Of a DNA stretch of 23,079 nucleotides, positions 6,450 through 15,745 are shown piece by piece. The position numbers and the translations under genes were made by a program. Numbering within the stretch: the stretch's first letter is position 1; every line of letters begins with the position of its first letter. The stretch comes from an uncultured Planctomycetaceae bacterium (GTDB lineage: Bacteria; Planctomycetota; Planctomycetia; Planctomycetales; Planctomycetaceae): the NCBI GenBank assembly GCA_903921605.1, contig CAIXQV010001069.1:1-23079 (forward strand). The letters run 5' to 3'. Under the pieces are notes generated by a model. The model made no database searches. It was not told where the DNA came from and saw only the letters and a program-made list of their open reading frames with translations.

Positions 6450-7919
6450 TCAGCTCAGGACTTCTTTTACGACATGTCCATGCACATCCGTCAGCCGACG
6501 ATCAACGCCACTGTGACGGAATGTCAGACGTGTATGATCGATGCCCAATAAATGCAGAATCGTGGCGTGCAGGTCGTAGCAGTAAGTGACACCTTCCACG
6601 GCTTTGTATCCGAGATCATCACTTCGCCCATGCGAAACTCCGGCCTTGATTCCGGCGCCGGCCAGCCACGTCACAAAGGTTCCTCCGTTGTGATCGCGAC
6701 CATTGCCTCCCTGAGCAAACGGAGTTCGGCCAAATTCAGTCGAGCACACAACCAGCGTGTCTTCCATCATGCCTCGCTGTTTGAGATCCGTCAGCAGGGC
6801 TGCGATCGGGCGATCAATGCTGGTCGCCATCGGCGGTAGTTCGTTGGGAATACTGCCATGATTGTCCCAGTTGTTGACGGCTCCTGAGAGACCGCTCCAA
6901 ACCTGCACAAATCGACTGCCTCGCTCCAGCATGCGGCGAGCCAGCAAGCAGCGTTTTCCGAAATCCTGAGTCGCGGAATCAGCGATTCCGTACGACTGAT
7001 GAATAGCTTCGCTCTCCTGCGAAAGATCGAAGACTTCAGGAGCGCTCAATTGCATCTTTGCAGCGACTTCCGAAGCGGCAATTCGTGCTTCAAGGCGACT
7101 GTCTTCAGGCCGTAGTTCCGCATGACGGCGATTCAGTGTTTGCAGAACTTCCAGAGCCTTACGATCAGACTCGCCCTGTGCAAAGCTATATTTTGAGGAT
7201 GCGAATAAATCAGGAACGGGCTGAGTTCCCCCGGCGTTGATCAATGTTCCCTGAAAGCGTGCCGGCAAAAATCCGGCACTAAAGTTTCCCTTGGAGTTAT
7301 ACGGCAGTCCTCGCTGATCCGGCAGCACGACAAACGAAGGGAAGTTGTCGGAGAGATCTCCCAGCGCATACGAGATCCATGCGCCCATGCAGGGAAAACC
7401 GGGCAGCAGAAAACCGGTATTCATCATGTAACTGCCGGGCCCATGGACATTGGTCTTCGTTGTCATGGCCATCAGGAACGCGATGTCATCGACCATTTTG
7501 GCCTGTTCCGGAAACACACTGCTGACCCAGCGACCGGATTGACCATACTGCTGGAATGTAAACGGACTCTTCATCACTGCCCCGGCCGGAGCAGTAAAGC
7601 CTTCGGGTTTTTCCTTTGGCCCCAGCATCTGACCGTTGAGCCGTTCCAGTTCCGGCTTATAGTCAAACGTATCCATCTGACTGGCACCACCATTCAGGAA
7701 CAGCTGAATGATACGTTTCACTTTCGCCGGATGATGCAATCCTCCGTTCAGATTCTCAGCTTGCGCAGCCGCGACAGTATCCGCAGCCAGCATCTGTGCC
7801 AACGCAATCCCTCCAATGCCGCCAGCGAGTTGCTGCACAAACGCGGCTCGCGTAATAGGTGAACGAGAAGACGGAGAAAGCGTCGTCGACGGAAGGAAGG
7901 CGGGAGAGCTTTGGTTCAT
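6450..7919 (-). CDS. DUF1501 family secreted protein
   Basis: A member of the DUF1501 family, abundant in planctomycetes and related to the alkaline phosphatase/sulfatase fold; its role is unknown, though it is often linked to DUF1549/DUF1553 cytochrome-type partners. Those partners are absent here, so this copy stands alone behind mfd. From ATG 7919 it has 489 residues. The N-terminus has a degenerate Tat-like segment (SPITRAAFVQQLAGGIGGIA, one Arg where RR is usual). Then come the family hallmarks: IQLFLNGGASQMDTFDYKP, MTTKTNVHGPGSYMM, FVQVWSGLSG, NWDNHGSIP, VVCSTEFGRTPFAQG, GRDHNGGTFVTWLAGAGIK and DLHATILHLLGIDH. Upstream in-frame ATGs at 7952 and 7985 are possible starts; none has a good ribosome site. 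The gap to the mfd stop is about 107 bases, so read-through from mfd is possible. Confidence 0.9.
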   Translation of the reverse strand: MNQSSPAFLPSTTLSPSSRSPITRAAFVQQLAGGIGGIALAQMLAADTVAAAQAENLNGGLHHPAKVKRIIQLFLNGGASQMDTFDYKPELERLNGQMLGPKEKPEGFTAPAGAVMKSPFTFQQYGQSGRWVSSVFPEQAKMVDDIAFLMAMTTKTNVHGPGSYMMNTGFLLPGFPCMGAWISYALGDLSDNFPSFVVLPDQRGLPYNSKGNFSAGFLPARFQGTLINAGGTQPVPDLFASSKYSFAQGESDRKALEVLQTLNRRHAELRPEDSRLEARIAASEVAAKMQLSAPEVFDLSQESEAIHQSYGIADSATQDFGKRCLLARRMLERGSRFVQVWSGLSGAVNNWDNHGSIPNELPPMATSIDRPIAALLTDLKQRGMMEDTLVVCSTEFGRTPFAQGGNGRDHNGGTFVTWLAGAGIKAGVSHGRSDDLGYKAVEGVTYCYDLHATILHLLGIDHTRLTFRHSGVDRRLTDVHGHVVKEVLS

Positions 7920-8026
7920 CGCTGATTCGCCTGATCGGGGAGGGAAATGCATTATCGCGGGACCTGAGTCTATCAGGCGTCTCATCTGATCAAAAACAGA
8001 TCCTCAAATTTCCTGCTGTCGTCGAG

Positions 8027-11000
8027 CTATTCAGGTGCGGGAGGCTGGGCTGCGGAGAAAGTTTCCAACAACTCGTCTAACACAGCTGCACCGTCGGTTT
8101 CGTCAGCTTCCAATGGCCAGTAGGCGTCGTGAGCATCGACGACTCGCAGATGTCCTTTGTGCAGGTGCGACAGCATGCGAATGCGTTTGGCATCGCGATA
8201 CCGAAAGACCGCGTAGCCATTTTCGAGGTGGACGTTTTCTACTCGCCACGCAAGGGCTCGTAGATTGAGTTCGCGCAGTTGAATCATGCGGCGAGCGGCC
8301 GTCGGAATTGGCCCGAACCGATCGCGGAGTTCTGTTTCAAGTTCGCTGAGCTGATCAAGAGTGTTGGCCTGCGAGAGCCTGCGGTAAACTTCAATCTTGA
8401 GCTTCTGCTCGGCGACATATTTGTCGGGGATAAAATTGCTGACCGGCAATTCGATTTTGCAATGACGCTGATAACGCAGCGGTTGCTTCTTCAGCGATCG
8501 AACGGCGTTCTCCAGCAGTTGGCAATACAGTTCGTAACCAACGGCCGCAATATTGCCGCTCTGTTCGGTGCCGAGAATATTCCCGGCTCCTCGAATTTCC
8601 AGGTCGCGCATGGCGATTCGGAATCCTGCTCCCAATTCGCTGTACTCTTCGATCGCCTTGAGTCGCCGAGTCGCCTTGGTCGTAACGGCCTTACCTTCTT
8701 CGAGAAGCAGATAACAATACGCTCTGTGGCGATCTCGACCGACTCGCCCACGCAGCTGATGCAGATCCGCGAGCCCGTAGTTTTCGGCTTGATGAATAAA
8801 CATCGTATTCGCGTTGGAGATATCGAGGCCGCTTTCGATAATCGTTGTCGCCAGCAGGATGTCGGCTTTTCCTGTGACGAACGCCATCATCGCTGACTCC
8901 AGTTCGTCCTCATCCATCTGACCATGAGCGATCACAAGACTGGCTTCGGGAGCAATTCGCTTCAAACGCTCAGCGATCTCTTCGATATCGTGAACGCGGT
9001 TGTGGACAAAATAGATCTGCCCGCCTCGATTGAGTTCTCGCATCATCGCGCTGCGAACCAGATTTTCGTCGAACCGACCCACTCGCGTTTCAATCGGCAC
9101 GCGATCGCGCGGAGGAGTGGTCAGGCTGCTGATATCACGAATTCCAAGCAGCGACATATGCAGTGTGCGAGGAATCGGCGTGGCGGTCAGAGTCAGCACA
9201 TCCACATCGGCACGGATTTGCTTCAGACGTTCTTTGACTTTGACTCCGAACTTTTGTTCTTCGTCGACAACAAGGAGGCCGAGGTCGCGAAACTTCACGT
9301 CTTTCGACACCAGCCGATGTGTGCCGATCACGATGTCGATGCTGCCCTCTTTCAGGCGTTCGAGGATGCGACTTTGTTCAGCCGGCGAACGATAACGCGA
9401 CAGCATTTCGACAGTGACAGGGAACTCTGCCATCCGCTGGCTGAAGGTGCGAAAATGCTGTTCGGCCAGAACTGTCGTCGGGACCAGAACGGCCACCTGT
9501 CGACCATTATCAACGGCCTTGAAGACCGCCCGCATCGCGACTTCCGTTTTTCCGAAGCCGACATCCCCGCAGATCAGGCGGTCCATCGGTTTCGCCTGTT
9601 CCATATCGCCTTTCAGGTCAATGATTGCGGAAGCCTGATCCGCAGTTTCTGTAAACGGAAACGCTTTCTCAAACTCCTGCTGCAGATGCGAGTCTGCTCG
9701 ACACTGAAGCCCGGACTTTGATGCTCGTTCAGCTTGAAGCTGCAGCATGTCCGTTGCCATATCAGAAATGGCTTCGGCAACCTGGTCCTTCTTCTTCAGC
9801 CACGATGTGCCGCCATACTTTGTCAGTTCAGGATTTGTTTTCGCGGGCCCGATGTATTTCTGAACCAGATGAATCAGCGAGACCGGAACGTAGACAATCA
9901 GAGCGTCGCGAAATTCCAGCAGCAGATGTTCTTCCTGCTGGCCATTAGCGCCAGTCATTGCCATGCCGCGATATCGCGCGATTCCGTGAGCCACATGCAC
10001 AACAAGATCACCTTCGCGCAGGTCGAGAAAAGTGTCAATCGTGCGTGAATCGGTGCGGCGTTTTCGAGTCGTCGCGCGAGTCGGGGTGCGGGAGAATAAC
10101 TCGTTGTCGCTAATCACAATCAGCGCGTGATCAAGCAACCGGAATCCTCTTCGAATCCGCCCTGTCGTCAGGCAAATTCGTGATGCCAGCGAGGTGCCAG
10201 ATGCGGAGTCTGTTTCTGCGATCAATTCCTGCAGTCGGCCCTGTTCGCCTTCGTTGTGGCAACATAAGAGGACGGAATCGGATGGTCCCAGCAGTTCGGA
10301 AAGTTCCACCAGGGCATCGCGGCGACTTCCGGAAAATCGTTCGACGGCTTCAATCGACAGATGACACGACTGTTCGTAACCGTCGACGCCCAGAGCATCG
10401 ATCGTGACGGAAGAGAACTCCATCAGGCGAGCCATTGTGGCATCAACGCCGTAAAGTCCCACGGGATTGGACAGTCGCTGCAGATACATGCGGCCTTCAC
10501 TGATCGCCTGCTGCATATCTGTCAGGATCACGATCGTCTGACGAGACAGCGAATCAATCAGGCTTTCGGTTTCTCCGCTGAATAAAGGAGCCGACTTTGG
10601 AGTTGCTGATGTTGGAACCGCCGCCGTCAATGCATCGCCTGGCCTTAAGTCAGGCGTCGCTTTTTTTGATTTTCCTTTACGGCTTGATGTCGTGCTGCTC
10701 GGAACGGAATTTGTTTGCGGCGTTGCGTCAGTGGCTGCGGGGGGAGTCGCCGCAAGAGTTGCCGTCAGTGAGATGCTTTTCAGATCCTCCAGACGACGTT
10801 GGCTTTCGACATCGAAAGAACGAATCGATTCGACTTCATCGCCGAAGAGTTCAATACGAACGGCGTCCGGCTCAGTTGCCGGAAAGATATCCAGAATGCC
10901 GCCGTGAATGGAAAATTCACCCGGTAGTTCGACGGCGGTGACTCGTTCGAACCCGCGGAGAATCAGCCAGTCCGTGAGTTCCGCCAGTGGAAGATCATCG

Positions 11001-11467
11001 CCTACGGAAATGGTGCGGGTCGCCGCCTTGATGGAGGCTCGAGTCGGAACCGGCTGCAAAAGGGCTGGCAGACAGGTGACGATCGCCGTCGGCATTCGAT
11101 CGGCCTGCGAGAGTCTGCGTACGGCGGAGATTCGTGCAGCGTAGACCGAGTCGCTGGCATCAATGATCTCGGGAAGACTTTCCCAGGCAGGAAACAGCAG
11201 GACTCCGGAATTTGGCAGGTCCGTCAGTTCGTCGACGAATTCTTCGGCGTCGCGAATTGTCGGGAGAATAATCAGGTGCGTCCGCCTGGAATCGGCCGAA
11301 GAGATCGCCGCGATGCTCAGCGCGCAAGAAGAACCCCAGGCGCCGTCGATCGTGGCACTACGTCCGGAATGCAAAGCCGCGAGGACTTCGGCGAAACCCG
11401 GGGAGGCTGCGATCAACGTCGTCAGTTCAGCAAGAGACGATGGTGTCTGTCGTCCTGAACCGGTCAT
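8027..11467 (-). CDS. mfd: Transcription-repair coupling factor Mfd
   Basis: Displaces RNA polymerase stalled at DNA lesions and recruits UvrA to start nucleotide excision repair. The 1146-residue length is normal. In order: a UvrB-like N-terminal module (LLFPAWESLPEI); an RNA-polymerase-interacting domain beginning near residue 480 (DLREGDLVVHVAHGIARYRG); and the RecG-like SF2 translocase, with Walker A GDVGFGKTEVAMRA (Lys640), VVDEEQKFGVK near 734, LTATPIPRTLHMSLLG near 759 and LRGRVGR near 905. The C-terminal regulatory domain includes GAGNILGTEQSGNIAAVGYE. A low-complexity linker rich in Ala, Pro, Thr and Ser with a KGKSKK patch occupies about residues 232-293. ATG 11467 follows an AAGG six bases upstream. 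The autotransporter terminator lies just upstream, so mfd probably has its own promoter. Confidence 0.96.
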   Translation of the reverse strand: MTGSGRQTPSSLAELTTLIAASPGFAEVLAALHSGRSATIDGAWGSSCALSIAAISSADSRRTHLIILPTIRDAEEFVDELTDLPNSGVLLFPAWESLPEIIDASDSVYAARISAVRRLSQADRMPTAIVTCLPALLQPVPTRASIKAATRTISVGDDLPLAELTDWLILRGFERVTAVELPGEFSIHGGILDIFPATEPDAVRIELFGDEVESIRSFDVESQRRLEDLKSISLTATLAATPPAATDATPQTNSVPSSTTSSRKGKSKKATPDLRPGDALTAAVPTSATPKSAPLFSGETESLIDSLSRQTIVILTDMQQAISEGRMYLQRLSNPVGLYGVDATMARLMEFSSVTIDALGVDGYEQSCHLSIEAVERFSGSRRDALVELSELLGPSDSVLLCCHNEGEQGRLQELIAETDSASGTSLASRICLTTGRIRRGFRLLDHALIVISDNELFSRTPTRATTRKRRTDSRTIDTFLDLREGDLVVHVAHGIARYRGMAMTGANGQQEEHLLLEFRDALIVYVPVSLIHLVQKYIGPAKTNPELTKYGGTSWLKKKDQVAEAISDMATDMLQLQAERASKSGLQCRADSHLQQEFEKAFPFTETADQASAIIDLKGDMEQAKPMDRLICGDVGFGKTEVAMRAVFKAVDNGRQVAVLVPTTVLAEQHFRTFSQRMAEFPVTVEMLSRYRSPAEQSRILERLKEGSIDIVIGTHRLVSKDVKFRDLGLLVVDEEQKFGVKVKERLKQIRADVDVLTLTATPIPRTLHMSLLGIRDISSLTTPPRDRVPIETRVGRFDENLVRSAMMRELNRGGQIYFVHNRVHDIEEIAERLKRIAPEASLVIAHGQMDEDELESAMMAFVTGKADILLATTIIESGLDISNANTMFIHQAENYGLADLHQLRGRVGRDRHRAYCYLLLEEGKAVTTKATRRLKAIEEYSELGAGFRIAMRDLEIRGAGNILGTEQSGNIAAVGYELYCQLLENAVRSLKKQPLRYQRHCKIELPVSNFIPDKYVAEQKLKIEVYRRLSQANTLDQLSELETELRDRFGPIPTAARRMIQLRELNLRALAWRVENVHLENGYAVFRYRDAKRIRMLSHLHKGHLRVVDAHDAYWPLEADETDGAAVLDELLETFSAAQPPAPE

Positions 11468-11476
11468 GACGCCTTG

Positions 11477-11504
11477 ATTCTAGCAGCGAGTCGCATCAGG
11501 CCAA
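11477..11504 (-). promoter_or_regulatory. Possible mfd promoter
   Basis: On the minus strand a TTGGCC (11504-11499) and a TAGAAT (11482-11477) are spaced by 16 bases. The TAGAAT is only nine bases from the mfd ATG, so if it is used the mRNA would be nearly leaderless. This is a match by eye, without statistical support. Confidence 0.3.
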
Positions 11505-11551
11505 TTCGCGTGACCGCCCGAAAACGGCAAATTTCGATACCCAAATGCAAA

Positions 11552-11588
11552 GACAGCCTCCGACCGTTTTCACACGTCGGAGGCTGTC
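11552..11588 (-). terminator. Terminator of the inverse-autotransporter gene
   Basis: A perfect 13-bp stem (GACAGCCTCCGAC / GTCGGAGGCTGTC) with an 11-base loop, followed on the minus strand by TTTGCATTTG. It lies about 130 bases after the autotransporter stop and separates it from mfd. The stem may also reduce antisense read-through, but the T run favours the minus strand. Confidence 0.75.
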
Positions 11589-11718
11589 AGAGGATCGATT
11601 TGAGGATATATCGTGTTCTGAGCTTACGGGAAGTAAGCCCATTTCAGTTCTGCGGTTCCTTAAGGTGTTTGCCACAACAATCTGCAGTCAGGCCGCTGAG
11701 ATCAAGATCTTGTGCCCG

Positions 11719-14700
11719 TTACGGAACAAGTGCACCGTTAACAATGATCTGACCGTTGTTGGAGTTAGCTGGCATAAAGAAGACCTGCTCCACAGCTCCG
11801 TTGCCACCTGCGTTCTGCAGGACGACGACCTGGTTGTCGACATTCCCGAAGATGCTGACCACCCCAGTGACCTGCTGGAAAATGATTCCGCGTTCAGCTT
11901 CGATGCCGAAATCGGAGAACCCGATGCGATTTCCGCTGATCAGGAAGTCGGAACTGGCCGCCGCACGCTCAATCAGAATACCGGTCGCACCGTCTGCAGT
12001 TGCGACAATATCGTTATTGATAATGCCAACATCAGCATCTCGTCCCAGTCGGAGTTTCAGGCCCGTCGGTCGGTCACCCGCGTTGTTGTTATTGGCTCCG
12101 GTTCCATCGCTGATGTTAATGTCGTTATTGGCGATCTGGAAGTTAACCGTATTCATGTTCGATGGTCCGTCGATTCGCAGATCCACCGCACCGGCATTCA
12201 GAGTCACGTTATTCACGTTGACCTGATTTCGCTGGAATGAAAAGTCAAACTCATCAGTCGTAGAGCGAGTTCGGATCGATACCGCCTGTTGCTGATTGAC
12301 GCTGATCATATCAAAGAGGTTATCCTCCAGGATCATCTGAGCCGGACCTGTCCAGTCAAAGATCAGAGCATCATCAAGTGCACTTGAACCTGTGGGGTCG
12401 GAGGTATCGCTCACAGTAAACGTGTTTCTCAGCAGGTCGAAGCGAATAGCAGCACCGTTCGCCGCAATATTTGACTGTCCAACGTTGATCACACTGGTCG
12501 TTACAGAAGTAAAGTCGGAGTCTTCGATCGTCACAACAAACGGGTCATTCGCCTGGCTGAACTGCGTGATCGTGTCGAGGTCGAGTCGAACAGTGTAATC
12601 CAGCAGAATCGTTTCCCGGCCTGCGGTAGCACTGTCACCATTGTTGTCAAAGGAGCTGTTCTGAATGGAGAGCCCCATCAGGTTCTGACTGTCGATACCG
12701 CGAATATCCGAATCCTGCACCAAAGACCGTTCGAGGATGAAGTTCTGTTTGGTGCTGTCAGGCAATCCCGGAGTTGTTTCAGTATTGCGAATGCGGACCC
12801 CGAACTCGTTGTCATCAAGTGTCATCGCTCTCAAGCGTACCTGGCCCGCATTCTGCAGGAATACACCGGCCGAGTCGTTGTCGTCCAACCCGTTGCCTTT
12901 GGCTCCGGTAATGATACCGCCATCACCGGGAACATCGTTCGCGATATTGGGGTCAACCTCAAAGGTCTGAAGATTCGTTTTGTTGGTTTCAACGAGACGA
13001 ATCCCGTAGTTGGGTGAGTTGTTACTGGTCACACTTTCAAGTGAGATGTCGATGCCGGACTGCTCGATATTCACTGCAGCCTGATTATCCGACAGGATAT
13101 CTCCACCTCGAACTTCGATGCTGGCATTGTTCAAACCAAACAGTCCAACGCCATCAAGGGAGATGATGTCGAGTGTGCCGACGTTGATCTCACCGGTATT
13201 GTTGACCAGATGCATACCAGCACCACCGAGAAGATTTCCCTGTGCATTGTCAATGGAAACTCCTCCGAACACAATATTGGCCGAATTGTTCGTTGCGCGA
13301 ATCGCCGCACTTTGAGACGGAGCTGCAAGATCATTCAGCACTGAAGCGACGTCACCGGCCGTCGCGCCGAACTGCACTGCACCGGCAGAGTTTGTGACCG
13401 AGATCCCTTCCACAAGACGCTGAGAAATCTGAGTCTGCCCGAGGAAGCGAGCCAACCCGTTGTTGTTGTCAATTCGGACGGAAATGCCGTCTGTTCCAAC
13501 GATGTTAGTGTCACCGTTAACAAGAAATTCACTGGCCGCATTGTTGTTTGTCAGGAATACACCTTCGGCAAGGCTGCCTCGTGTGTTCGCTCCTCGAATC
13601 GTCAATTGATCCTGGAAAGTCACTGAGCCATTTGCCAACTGATCATGCACGGAGACGCCGGCTCGAGCCAATGCCGCTACACCCAGATCGTCAAGTGTGA
13701 CATCGCCATTGAACCCGACATCGCCACTGGAAAGCCGAACTTCTACACCTTCTGCATTTCGAGTTGAGATCAGCACATCATCTGTGAACGAAATGGTGCC
13801 GGAGGCATTGTTGACCAGAATGCTCTGCTGGGCCGCATTAGTCACCGTAATCTGCTGGAGCTGAGTACTGGTCTTGCGGAACGTGTAGTTTCCGGCACTG
13901 TCAAGAATTGCAATCCCTGTTCCAGTGCTGTTCGCAAGGTTCAGGTTGTCCAGTGTCGCTGCGCCGCCGGTGTTGTTGCGAATGACAACGCCCAGGCCCC
14001 CGTCTTCGGTGACCGAGGAGCGAATCATATCGACGTTTCCGCCAGTCATGTTTTCGAGGAGCACGGACTGCTGAGGAGAGTCGTTCGTGATTGATGCCAG
14101 CAGGAAATTGTCCGTCGACGAAAATCGCACTGTTCCGGAACCACCGTTAACATGAAACGTAGCGCCTGTCGCCGCGGCATCGGCGATGAGCGTTGTATTG
14201 GTGATCGCGGTCGTGCCCGATGTATTCTGCAGGAAGATCGCAGACTGACCGGCTCCCTGGACAAGCACATCATTGATGGAGGTGTTGAGTGCTCCATTGC
14301 TGAAGATGCCGTTGCCCGTCGGATTGTCAATAATGAAGCCTGAGAAGGTGCTGTTATTCGCCATCGTGACCGCGTTACCCGCTGAGTTGCCAATTGTTGG
14401 ACGCAGCAGATTTTGATTGGCAGCGAACGTTGGAGAATCCGGGAGCGTCAACTGGAGTGGATTCCCCAGTGCAAGAACCGTCACGGAGGTTTCTGTATTG
14501 CGATTCGTCTGAATCAGACCTTCGCCAATCAGCTTCTGGCTCGGCAACAGAGAAACAATGTTTTGTGGTGCCGCGTTGAACTGACTTCCCGCATGCACAA
14601 ACACAATGTCGGTATTTGCTCCCAGCCCCTGAGTCAGGCTTGCGAAGGGATTTTCAACTGTGCCATTGAAAGGGCCAATCAGATCATTGCTGTTGACGTG

Positions 14701-15696
14701 GGCGACCGTGAAGGGAAGGTTATCGTTCGGATCAATGGCCAATTGACCCGGGGCCGAAGTGTCGCTTGTCGATGCCACGACATTCATGTTACGACGGACG
14801 GGATCCCGGAATCGCTGAATCGCCGATCGCTTAGTGTGTTCCTGGCTTTCGAAGCCACCAAAGTACACCGCTGCGTTAAAACTGACCGTGGTGTCAAACA
14901 CTTCGTCATTCGTAAGCTTAAGTCCAAGCTCCAGCCAGCGACCGATATCGGCCTGCATGCGGGTTGACCAGCCAGCAAAGCCGTCGATGTTTTCACCCTG
15001 ATAGTAATAACCGCCGCCGAAAGCTCGCAGATCGAAGCGTTCCGCAATGTCACCCGGCAACAGAAAGCCGGCTTCCGCGTCGAAACCCTTCAGAGCTTCT
15101 GCAAACGTATCAATGCGAGTGAACGTAATGTTGTTTCCCGCAAACGCCGCGCTATCCTGATCGATTCGCTGGCCAACGAGATTAAAAGTATCACCAAAAG
15201 TCTGATAGTAGTTGCCGCGCATTTCCCAACCATGAGCCAGCACTTCTGCACCCGTGCTCCATTGCTGCAGATTCGTGCCAGTCAGGCCGTCATGGTCGTA
15301 ATAGCCGTTGCCTCCAACGACAACGTCCCAGTCCTGAATATAGTGTCGGTAACCACCGCCGAAGCTCCACGCAAGGTCACCCTTGTTCGCTCGCAGCAAT
15401 CGTGAATCACCGAACAGCATCCCATCATTGATGCTGACGTAAGGCATCAGATTGATGTGTGTAATCGATTCCTGTCGCCCGACTGTGCTTCCAGCCATAT
15501 GGCCGCCTCGGAACGACACTCCAAGGCCGTCGGTATTGGAATCGACGACCTCAGAGGCGGAACCAGTTGGGGTTCGGCCGAAGGTAAATCCACCGTCCTG
15601 CGAATAGGCCGTCTGCGAAACAGCCATCAGCGACAAAATCGCCGCAGCTCGAGACAGTTTTTTCAGCCAGCGATTGGGGTTTCGAACGATCTTCAT
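11719..15696 (-). CDS. Inverse autotransporter with beta-helix passenger
   Basis: A giant surface protein of about 1325 residues. ATG 15696 has GAGGAA five bases upstream (15706-15701); a TTG at 15708 overlaps that site and is unlikely. The N-terminus is basic with a signal peptide (AAAILSLMAVSQTAYS) cleaved near residue 32. Residues of about 40-290 are alternating aromatic/glycine strands typical of the inverse-autotransporter (intimin/invasin-type) outer-membrane barrel: INLMPYVSINDGMLFGDSRL, WSFGGGYRHYIQDWDVVVGG, GYYDHDGL, LGLKLTND and a late VYFGG. After a linker, residues of about 330-1325 form repeated Asn/Ser/Gly-rich rungs (GNAVTMANNSTFSGFIIDN, NDVLVQGAGQSAIFLQN) consistent with a right-handed parallel beta-helix. 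The predicted role is a cell-surface adhesin or structural exoprotein. It lacks the Ig-like repeats and C-type lectin cap of intimins. Transcribed alone, with its own terminator. Confidence 0.85.
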   Translation of the reverse strand: MKIVRNPNRWLKKLSRAAAILSLMAVSQTAYSQDGGFTFGRTPTGSASEVVDSNTDGLGVSFRGGHMAGSTVGRQESITHINLMPYVSINDGMLFGDSRLLRANKGDLAWSFGGGYRHYIQDWDVVVGGNGYYDHDGLTGTNLQQWSTGAEVLAHGWEMRGNYYQTFGDTFNLVGQRIDQDSAAFAGNNITFTRIDTFAEALKGFDAEAGFLLPGDIAERFDLRAFGGGYYYQGENIDGFAGWSTRMQADIGRWLELGLKLTNDEVFDTTVSFNAAVYFGGFESQEHTKRSAIQRFRDPVRRNMNVVASTSDTSAPGQLAIDPNDNLPFTVAHVNSNDLIGPFNGTVENPFASLTQGLGANTDIVFVHAGSQFNAAPQNIVSLLPSQKLIGEGLIQTNRNTETSVTVLALGNPLQLTLPDSPTFAANQNLLRPTIGNSAGNAVTMANNSTFSGFIIDNPTGNGIFSNGALNTSINDVLVQGAGQSAIFLQNTSGTTAITNTTLIADAAATGATFHVNGGSGTVRFSSTDNFLLASITNDSPQQSVLLENMTGGNVDMIRSSVTEDGGLGVVIRNNTGGAATLDNLNLANSTGTGIAILDSAGNYTFRKTSTQLQQITVTNAAQQSILVNNASGTISFTDDVLISTRNAEGVEVRLSSGDVGFNGDVTLDDLGVAALARAGVSVHDQLANGSVTFQDQLTIRGANTRGSLAEGVFLTNNNAASEFLVNGDTNIVGTDGISVRIDNNNGLARFLGQTQISQRLVEGISVTNSAGAVQFGATAGDVASVLNDLAAPSQSAAIRATNNSANIVFGGVSIDNAQGNLLGGAGMHLVNNTGEINVGTLDIISLDGVGLFGLNNASIEVRGGDILSDNQAAVNIEQSGIDISLESVTSNNSPNYGIRLVETNKTNLQTFEVDPNIANDVPGDGGIITGAKGNGLDDNDSAGVFLQNAGQVRLRAMTLDDNEFGVRIRNTETTPGLPDSTKQNFILERSLVQDSDIRGIDSQNLMGLSIQNSSFDNNGDSATAGRETILLDYTVRLDLDTITQFSQANDPFVVTIEDSDFTSVTTSVINVGQSNIAANGAAIRFDLLRNTFTVSDTSDPTGSSALDDALIFDWTGPAQMILEDNLFDMISVNQQQAVSIRTRSTTDEFDFSFQRNQVNVNNVTLNAGAVDLRIDGPSNMNTVNFQIANNDINISDGTGANNNNAGDRPTGLKLRLGRDADVGIINNDIVATADGATGILIERAAASSDFLISGNRIGFSDFGIEAERGIIFQQVTGVVSIFGNVDNQVVVLQNAGGNGAVEQVFFMPANSNNGQIIVNGALVP

Positions 15697-15723
15697 GACG
15701 TTCCTCAAACCAGGATCGTGAGC

Positions 15724-15745
15724 CGCAGTTCATCTCTGAACTGCG
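15724..15745 (-). promoter_or_regulatory. Leader hairpin upstream of the autotransporter
   Basis: CGCAGTTCA-TCTC-TGAACTGCG is a perfect 9-bp inverted repeat with a four-base loop (GAGA on the minus strand). It ends 27 bases before the start codon and about 18 bases before the ribosome site. It could be a 5' leader stem controlling stability or translation, or a dimeric operator. Confidence 0.45.

Noticed and set aside
8924..9721. Long plus-strand ORF (265 residues) inside mfd
   Set aside because: Antisense shadow of the Mfd translocase domain, whose helicase motifs are intact on the other strand.
11545..12240. Plus-strand ORF of 231 residues rich in Val, Ile and Asp
   Set aside because: The repetitive beta-helix gene on the minus strand produces long open antisense frames of this composition.
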